The position numbers and the translations under genes are program-made. The notes under the pieces were generated by a model. It was not told the origin of the DNA. It saw only the letters and a program-made list of their open reading frames with translations, and ran no database searches. Below are positions 12,029-16,463 of a stretch of 16,463 nucleotides of DNA, in pieces. Where the stretch lies: contig JAEWRC010000152.1 of NCBI GenBank assembly GCA_023460175.1, positions 1 to 16,463 of the forward strand, written 5' to 3'. The stretch is from Actinomycetes bacterium (lineage in GTDB: Bacteria; Actinomycetota; Actinomycetes; Mycobacteriales; Mycobacteriaceae). Numbering within the stretch: position 1 is the stretch's first letter; every line of letters starts with the position of its first letter.

Positions 12029-13210
12029 GTGTCCACGCTGCCCCCGCTGGTGGAGCCCGCCGCCGACCTGACCCGCGACGAGGTCGCGCGGTACAGCCGG
12101 CACCTGATCATCCCCAACTTCGGGGTCGACGGGCAGAGGCGGCTGAAGAACGCCCGGGTGCTGGTCATGGGCGCCGGCGGGCTCGGCTCGCCCACGCTGC
12201 TCTACCTGGCCGCCGCCGGGGTCGGCACCATCGGCATCGTCGACTTCGACGTGATCGAGGAATCCAACCTGCAGCGCCAGGTCATCCACGGCGTCGCCGA
12301 CATCGGCCGCTCCAAGGCGCAGAGCGCCCGCGATTCCATGCTGGCGATCAACCCCCTGGTGCAGGTCGTCCTGCACGAGATCCGGTTGCAGCCCGACAAC
12401 GCCGTCGAACTGTTCGCCCAGTACGACCTGATCCTCGACGGCACCGACAACTTCGCGACCCGCTATCTGGTCAACGACGCGGCCGCGCTGGCCGGCAAGC
12501 CCTACGTGTGGGGCTCGATCTACCGCTTCGAGGGCCAGATCTCCGTGTTCTGGGAGGACGCCCCGCCGGGTCCGGACGGCGAGGTGCAGGCGGTCAACTA
12601 CCGCGATCTGTACCCCGAACCGCCCCCGCCCGGGATGGTGCCGTCCTGCGCCGAGGGCGGGGTGCTGGGCATTCTGTGCGCCTCGGTGGGCTCGGTGATG
12701 GGCACCGAGGCCATCAAGCTGATCACCGGGGTCGGCGACTCGCTGCTGGGCCGGCTGATGATCTACGACGCGCTGGCGATGAGCTACCGCACCATCGGGA
12801 TCCGCAAGGACCCCGCCGCGGCGAAGATCACCGAGCTCATCGACTACGACTCGTTCTGCGGCGTGGCCTCGACCGCCGCCGCCGAAGACTCCACGATCAC
12901 CCCGCGGGAGCTGCGCGAACTGCTCGACGCCGGCAAGGATCTGCTGCTCGTCGACGTGCGCGAACCCGTCGAATGGGACATCAACCACCTCGACGGCGCC
13001 ACGCTGATCCCGAAGTCCACGCTGGACACCGGCGCCGGGCTGGCCAAGCTGCCGCAGGACCGGATGTCGGTGCTGTACTGCAAGACCGGGGTGCGTTCGG
13101 CCGAGGCGCTGGCGACCGTGCAGCAGGCCGGATTCTCCGACGCCGTGCACCTGCAGGGCGGCATCGCGGCGTGGGCCCGCCAGTACGAACCCGACATGGT
13201 GATGTACTGA
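12029..13210 (+). CDS. moeZ: Adenylyltransferase/sulfurtransferase MoeZ (MoeB1-like)
   Basis: 393 residues: an E1-like ThiF/MoeB domain (about 15-275) fused to a C-terminal rhodanese domain (about 288-390). It adenylates and then sulfurates C-terminal GG carrier proteins such as MoaD and, in M. tuberculosis, CysO, supplying molybdopterin and a cysteine pathway. Visible: glycine loop GAGGLGSPTLLYLAAAGVG (48-66), DGTDNFATRYLVND (137-150), C207 in VPSCAEGGVLG, and rhodanese loop YCKTGVRSAEA with C351. The zinc CxxC pair of E. coli MoeB is absent: the equivalent reads NYRDLYPEPPPP, as I recall for mycobacterial MoeZ. The GTG 12029 start has AGAGGAG with six-base spacing. CACAAT at 11992-11997 may be a -10. 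It lies 46 bases after the DUF3152 gene. Confidence 0.95.
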   Translation: MSTLPPLVEPAADLTRDEVARYSRHLIIPNFGVDGQRRLKNARVLVMGAGGLGSPTLLYLAAAGVGTIGIVDFDVIEESNLQRQVIHGVADIGRSKAQSARDSMLAINPLVQVVLHEIRLQPDNAVELFAQYDLILDGTDNFATRYLVNDAAALAGKPYVWGSIYRFEGQISVFWEDAPPGPDGEVQAVNYRDLYPEPPPPGMVPSCAEGGVLGILCASVGSVMGTEAIKLITGVGDSLLGRLMIYDALAMSYRTIGIRKDPAAAKITELIDYDSFCGVASTAAAEDSTITPRELRELLDAGKDLLLVDVREPVEWDINHLDGATLIPKSTLDTGAGLAKLPQDRMSVLYCKTGVRSAEALATVQQAGFSDAVHLQGGIAAWARQYEPDMVMY

Positions 13211-13282
13211 GGTCAGGTACTGAGCCGAGCAAAGTTTCCCGACACAGCTGGTCAGCGCGCCGCTGTGCGGGGCAACCGGCGA

Positions 13283-13288
13283 TAGGGT
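13283..13288 (+). promoter_or_regulatory. Candidate -10 element, leaderless start of the TIGR02569 gene
   Basis: TAGGGT (TANNNT) is followed by seven bases and then GTG 13296, the leaderless arrangement. The alternative GTG at 13287 would lie inside this box, which argues for 13296 if the box is real. No Shine-Dalgarno is present for either. Confidence 0.45.
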
Positions 13289-13295
13289 GACAGAC

Positions 13296-14150
13296 GTGAC
13301 CCTCGACCGCCCGCCCCAGCACGTGTTGACGGCGTTCGGTCTGAACGGCGTCGACCCCGATCCGGTGGGGCCCGGCTGGGACGGCGGCTGGCGCAGCGGC
13401 GAGGTGGTGCTGTCCATGGTGGCCGACCACGCCCGCGCGGCCTGGTCGGCCAAGGTCCGCGAAACCCTGTTCGTCGACGGGGTGCGCCTGGCCCGTCCCG
13501 TGCGCTCCACCGACGGCCGCTACGTGGTGTCCGGCTGGCGCGCCGACACCTTCGTCGCCGGTACCCCCGAACCCCGCCACGACGAGGTGATCTCGGCGGC
13601 GGTGCGGCTGCACGAGGCCACCGCCAAGCTCGAGCGTCCCCGCTTCCTCACCCAGGCGCCGGTGATGCCGTGGTCCGACGTCGACGTGTTCATCGCCGCC
13701 GACCGGGCCGCCTGGGAGGAACGGCCGCTGCATTCGCTGCCCTCGGAGGCCCGGGTGGCGCCCGGCTCGGCCGACGGGCAACGCTCGGTCGACCTGATCA
13801 ACCAGCTCGCCGAGCTGCGTCGCCCCACCAAGAGCCCCAACCAGCTGGTGCACGGCGACCTTTACGGCACAGTGCTTTTCGCCGGCACCGCGGCCCCGGG
13901 CATCACCGACATCACCCCGTACTGGCGGCCGACGTCGTGGGCGACCGGCGTCGCCGTCGTCGACGCGCTGGCCTGGGGGGACGCCGACGACGGCCTCATC
14001 GAGCGGTGGAACGCGCTGCCGGAGTGGCCGCAGATGTTGTTGCGCGCGTTGATGTTCCGCCTGGCGGTGCATGCGCTGCATCCGCGCTCGACGGCCGCGG
14101 CGTTCCCGGGGCTGGCCCGCACCGCGGCCCTGGTGCGCCTCGAACTCTAG
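13296..14150 (+). CDS. TIGR02569 family protein, degenerate kinase/APH-like (Rv3205c-like)
   Basis: 284 residues from GTG 13296 (287 from GTG 13287). The layout resembles aminoglycoside phosphotransferase/choline kinase folds: an N-lobe with YVVSGWRADTFVAG, then NQLVHGDLYGTVLFAG (183-197) and ITDITPYWRPTSW (203-215), where a kinase would have HGDLxxxN and a metal-binding D. The catalytic-loop Asn is not there (GTV follows), and the N-lobe has no obvious ATP-binding lysine/glycine loop, so it may be a pseudoenzyme. Family membership is by recollection of the actinobacterial TIGR02569 model; function unknown. It follows moeZ by 85 bases but probably has its own promoter. Its stop codon overlaps that of the convergent Atl gene. 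Confidence 0.8.
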   Translation: MTLDRPPQHVLTAFGLNGVDPDPVGPGWDGGWRSGEVVLSMVADHARAAWSAKVRETLFVDGVRLARPVRSTDGRYVVSGWRADTFVAGTPEPRHDEVISAAVRLHEATAKLERPRFLTQAPVMPWSDVDVFIAADRAAWEERPLHSLPSEARVAPGSADGQRSVDLINQLAELRRPTKSPNQLVHGDLYGTVLFAGTAAPGITDITPYWRPTSWATGVAVVDALAWGDADDGLIERWNALPEWPQMLLRALMFRLAVHALHPRSTAAAFPGLARTAALVRLEL

Positions 14151-14458
14151 AACTGGTGGCGCACGGAGTCGTTGCCGTGCAACTGGATTCGGCCGTCGAC
14201 GGCCAGCGCACCCTCGGCGCGCAACCGCTCCAGCTGGCGGGTGCGCAGATGTTCGGCCGGGCGGCCCGAGGCGGCGATCACCCGATGCCACGGCAGATCC
14301 GCGGAGTCGGTGCGCATGATCCAACCCGTGATGCGCGGGCTGGAAAGACCCGCGGCCGCGGCGATGTCGCCGTAGGTGGCGACCTTCCCGGCCGGGATCG
14401 AGGCCACCAGTTCGCGGACCCGCTCCACCTGCGCATCGGTGACGGCGGCCACGGTCAA
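14147..14458 (-). CDS. Alkyltransferase-like (Atl) DNA-binding protein (Rv3204-like)
   Basis: 103 residues of the MGMT/Ogt C-terminal fold. The motif is LPWHRVIAASG (55-65): the alkyl-accepting cysteine of PCHRV is Trp (W57), which defines alkyltransferase-like proteins. These bind O6-alkylguanine, flip the base out and flag it for nucleotide excision repair instead of removing the alkyl group. Tyr29 in ATYGDIA and R42 in LSSPRITGWIMR match the family's base-flipping tyrosine and arginine finger. The start is the uncommon TTG at 14458, overlapping the lipV stop (TTGA), with a GTG at 14452 as alternative. Old annotations as DNA methyltransferase would be wrong given the missing Cys. Complete, normal Atl length. 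Confidence 0.9.
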   Translation of the reverse strand: MTVAAVTDAQVERVRELVASIPAGKVATYGDIAAAAGLSSPRITGWIMRTDSADLPWHRVIAASGRPAEHLRTRQLERLRAEGALAVDGRIQLHGNDSVRHQF

Positions 14459-15279
14459 GACCCCAGCGCGGCCCGGATCAGCGCGGCGGTCTCGGCCGGC
14501 TTGGCGTGCGGAACCATGTGGTTGCAGTCGAACTCGACCAGCTCCACGGTGCCCAGCCCGGCGCCCAGCCGCTCGACGAACTCGTCGTCGACATAGCGCG
14601 GATGGGTGTGCCGGGCCCGCACCACGGTGGTGGGGATCGGGGTCCGCGGCACCGCCGGGTCGCGGGCCAGCTCGCTCCAGTACGCCAACATCGCCGGAAT
14701 ACAGATCCGCCAGCCCACCCGCCCGCCCGGCAGGGCGATCAGGTGCTCGTCGATCTCGGCGTCCAGCACGTCGTCGTCGACGTCACCCCAGGAGCCGCCG
14801 CTCTTTTCGTTGCGCGCCTCGGCGGCGTCGGTGTAGTCGGGGTCGGCGAACATCGCCTCGGCGATCTGCTGCATCCACGCCCCGTCCAGGCCGACCGCCG
14901 GGTCCAGCAGGACCAGCGCCGAGACCAGCTCCGGGCGGGCCGCGGCCAGCTGCAGCGCGACGGCGGCGCCGAACGAATGCGCCACCACCGCAACGGGGTC
15001 GCGGGCGTCGGCCTCGAGCAGCGCGGCCAGCGCGGCCGCGTTCGCGTCGATGCTCCACGGCGCCGCCCACGGCGAGCGGCCATGGCCGATCAGATCCGGC
15101 GCGGCGACCGCGACCCCCGGAAGATGGTCGTCGGAGAGCCGCTGCCAGCGCTGCCCGTGGCCGGTGAGGCCGTGCAGGGCGAGCACCCGCGGCGGTCCGT
15201 CGGGTCCGTACCGGTGCACATGCAGAGGTGGGGGCACGCCCACGATGGTGCCAGGCCCGCGCCCGGCGCCGGTTGTCAT
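14455..15279 (-). CDS. lipV: Alpha/beta hydrolase, LipV-like esterase/lipase
   Basis: 274 residues from ATG 15279. Alpha/beta hydrolase landmarks: oxyanion HGLTGHGQRW (36-45), DLIGHGRSP, nucleophile S102 in VAHSFGAAVAL (AHSFG instead of the usual GHSxG) and the C-terminal histidine in DCNHMVPHAKP (H254). The catalytic acid is not obvious: the segment TTVVRARHTHPRYVDDEF has no acid at the usual spot; D231/D232 are nearest. Substrate probably a carboxyl ester; unproven. No Shine-Dalgarno supports 15279; GTG at 15243 and 15237 are alternatives that would widen the 22-base gap to divergent adnA. Its stop overlaps the Atl start, so the two are likely co-transcribed. Confidence 0.87.
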   Translation of the reverse strand: MTTGAGRGPGTIVGVPPPLHVHRYGPDGPPRVLALHGLTGHGQRWQRLSDDHLPGVAVAAPDLIGHGRSPWAAPWSIDANAAALAALLEADARDPVAVVAHSFGAAVALQLAAARPELVSALVLLDPAVGLDGAWMQQIAEAMFADPDYTDAAEARNEKSGGSWGDVDDDVLDAEIDEHLIALPGGRVGWRICIPAMLAYWSELARDPAVPRTPIPTTVVRARHTHPRYVDDEFVERLGAGLGTVELVEFDCNHMVPHAKPAETAALIRAALGS

Positions 15280-15301
15280 ACCCCCGTGGTGTCATTCCGA
15301 C

Positions 15302-16463
15302 ATGGCCACACCGCACACCGCACCCGCGCCGTCTGCGCCGTCGGGCGCGCGGCGCTGGGACACCGACGCCGCCGAGCTGCTGGACCCGGCGCGCCGCGGC
15401 ACCTATCGGGTCCTGGGCGCGGCGGGCACCGGCACCTCCAGCCTGCTGGTGGACGTGGCCACGGCCCGCATCGCTGCCGGGGCGGACCCGGAATCGGTTC
15501 TGCTGCTTACCGGTTCGGGACGGGTCAGCGGCCGGGTCCGCAGCGCGTTGACCACCGCGTTGCTGACCGCCGGGGAGGCGGGGCGCGCCGTGGTGCGGCA
15601 ACCGCTGGTGCGTTCGGTGCACGCGTACGCGTTCGGGGTGCTGCGGATGGCCGCCCAGCGGGTCGGTGACCCGCCGCCGCGGCTGATCACCGGCGCCGAG
15701 CAGGACGGCGTCATCCGCGAACTGTTGGCCGGCGACCTCGAGGACGGCGCCGCGCACTGGCCGCCGGAGTTGCACGCCGCGCTGGGCACCGCCGGGTTCG
15801 CCACCGAGCTGCGCGACCTGCTGGCCCGCTGCACCGAGCGCGGCATCGATCCGCTGCGGCTGCAGCGTCTCGGCCGCTCGGCGCGCCGGCCCGAATGGAC
15901 CGCGGCCGGCCGCTTCGCGCAGCAGTACGAGCACGTGATGCTGCTGCGCTCGGCCGTCGGCACCGCCGCCCCGCAGGCCAGCGTCCCGGCGCTGGGGGCG
16001 GCCGAGCTGGTGGGTGCGGCGCTGGAGGCCTTCGGCGCCGACCCGGACCTGCTGGCCGCCGAACGCGCCCGGGTCCGCGTGCTGCTGGTCGACGACGCCC
16101 AGCACCTCGACCCGCAGACCGCGCGGCTGGTCCGGATGTTGGCCGCCGGCACCGATCTCGCGGTGGTCGCGGGGGATCCGAACCAGGCCGCGTTCGGCTT
16201 CCGTGGCGCCGATCCGGCCCTGCTGCTCGCCGAGGAATGGCCCGCGGTGACCCTGGCGGACTCGCACCGCTGCGCGCAGCCCGTCGCCGCGGTGCTGACC
16301 GGGCTGGCCACGGCGCTGCCCGGCACCGGTCCGGCCCGGCAGGTGCGCAGCGCCCGCACCGAACCCGGCGTCGTCACCGCCACGCTGGCCGCCTCCGAAC
16401 ATGCCGACGCGACGTTGATCGCCGACACCCTGCGGCGCGCGCACCTGATCGAGGGCGTGCCGT
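15302..16463 (+). CDS. adnA: AdnA subunit of the AdnAB helicase-nuclease (partial, 5' part)
   Basis: 387 complete codons, cut by the window end; the missing part should hold the rest of the UvrD-like motor and the RecB-type nuclease. AdnAB resects double-strand breaks in mycobacteria. The motor motifs are degenerate: Walker A reads GAAGTGTSS (39-47) with Thr where GxxGxGKT has Lys, and Walker B is VLLVDDAQH (260-268) with Asp for the usual Glu of DExQ. GDPNQAAFGFRGADP and LADSHRCAQPVA follow as motifs III/IV. This fits my recollection that the AdnA motor is vestigial and AdnB drives translocation. The ATG at 15302 has no Shine-Dalgarno. Only 22 bases separate it from lipV, so promoters overlap. 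Confidence 0.9.
   Translation, partial: MATPHTAPAPSAPSGARRWDTDAAELLDPARRGTYRVLGAAGTGTSSLLVDVATARIAAGADPESVLLLTGSGRVSGRVRSALTTALLTAGEAGRAVVRQPLVRSVHAYAFGVLRMAAQRVGDPPPRLITGAEQDGVIRELLAGDLEDGAAHWPPELHAALGTAGFATELRDLLARCTERGIDPLRLQRLGRSARRPEWTAAGRFAQQYEHVMLLRSAVGTAAPQASVPALGAAELVGAALEAFGADPDLLAAERARVRVLLVDDAQHLDPQTARLVRMLAAGTDLAVVAGDPNQAAFGFRGADPALLLAEEWPAVTLADSHRCAQPVAAVLTGLATALPGTGPARQVRSARTEPGVVTATLAASEHADATLIADTLRRAHLIEGVP

Noticed and set aside
13253..13265. CAGCG-CGC-CGCTG hairpin after moeZ as terminator
   Set aside because: Five-base stem, three-base loop, no U-run; a promoter for the next gene lies directly downstream.
11954..13510. 518-codon open frame on the minus strand
   Set aside because: Antisense to moeZ, which has intact E1 and rhodanese motifs.
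14783..16444. 553-codon open frame on the minus strand running through adnA and into lipV
   Set aside because: Arg/Gly/Gln-rich shadow of adnA; overlaps the lipV frame without any recognisable domain.
1..16463. CRISPR, tRNA, IS element, prophage or toxin-antitoxin module
   Set aside because: No regularly spaced repeats, cloverleaf, transposase, integrase or paired small toxin-like genes were seen; the content is conserved mycobacterial chromosome.

Overview
The window is a high-GC, gene-dense actinobacterial chromosome segment. Protein content and gene order point to Mycobacterium/Mycolicibacterium: a run of mycobacterial core genes matches, from memory and in inverted orientation, M. tuberculosis Rv3217c to Rv3202c (membrane protein, GNAT acetyltransferase, EntC, Gpm2-like phosphatase, orphan ParA, PQQ-like lipid-face protein, RhlE, ferritin-like protein, MmpS-like protein, DUF3107, TetR, DUF3152, MoeZ, TIGR02569, alkyltransferase-like protein, LipV, AdnA). 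Codon use, GTG starts and leaderless-type promoters agree with this. I saw no rRNA, tRNA, CRISPR array, IS element or phage gene.

Layout. 1-1688 (+): a TetR regulator flanked on both sides by the same operator motif (TTAGGCG-N2-CGCCTA), then a type II dehydroquinase (AroQ) overlapping a four-helix membrane protein gene. The tetR and aroQ genes are the part I do not recall from the M. tuberculosis locus, so they may be accessory. 1694-3869 (-): a tightly overlapping operon gpm2-like > entC > GNAT, with 4-base stop/start overlaps at each junction. 3953-4750 (+): an orphan ParA. 4757-7605 (-): rhlE followed by a membrane-anchored beta-propeller gene. 7606-7894: a divergent control region with a predicted long, structured rhlE leader. 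7895-8587 (+): ferritin-like diiron protein. 8591-9502 (-): MmpS-like protein with an unusual Tyr/Ser-rich N-terminal tail. 9762-10022 (+): DUF3107. 10068-10742 (-): second TetR regulator with a 20-base hyphenated palindrome upstream. 10936-14150 (+): DUF3152 metzincin-like protein, moeZ, TIGR02569 kinase-like protein. 14147-15279 (-): lipV overlapping an alkyltransferase-like (Atl) gene. 15302-16463 (+): 5' part of adnA, cut by the window end.

How the genes may work together. AroQ and EntC both act around chorismate (shikimate pathway; chorismate to isochorismate). MoeZ activates sulfur-carrier proteins. Atl and AdnA both deal with DNA damage and are near neighbours. RhlE is an RNA helicase with a probable autoregulatory leader. 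I found no clearly new multi-gene system. The best leads are the paired TetR operators around aroQ, the long rhlE leader with an overlapping small ORF, the non-canonical metzincin motif in DUF3152, and the repetitive N-terminal tail on the MmpS-like protein.
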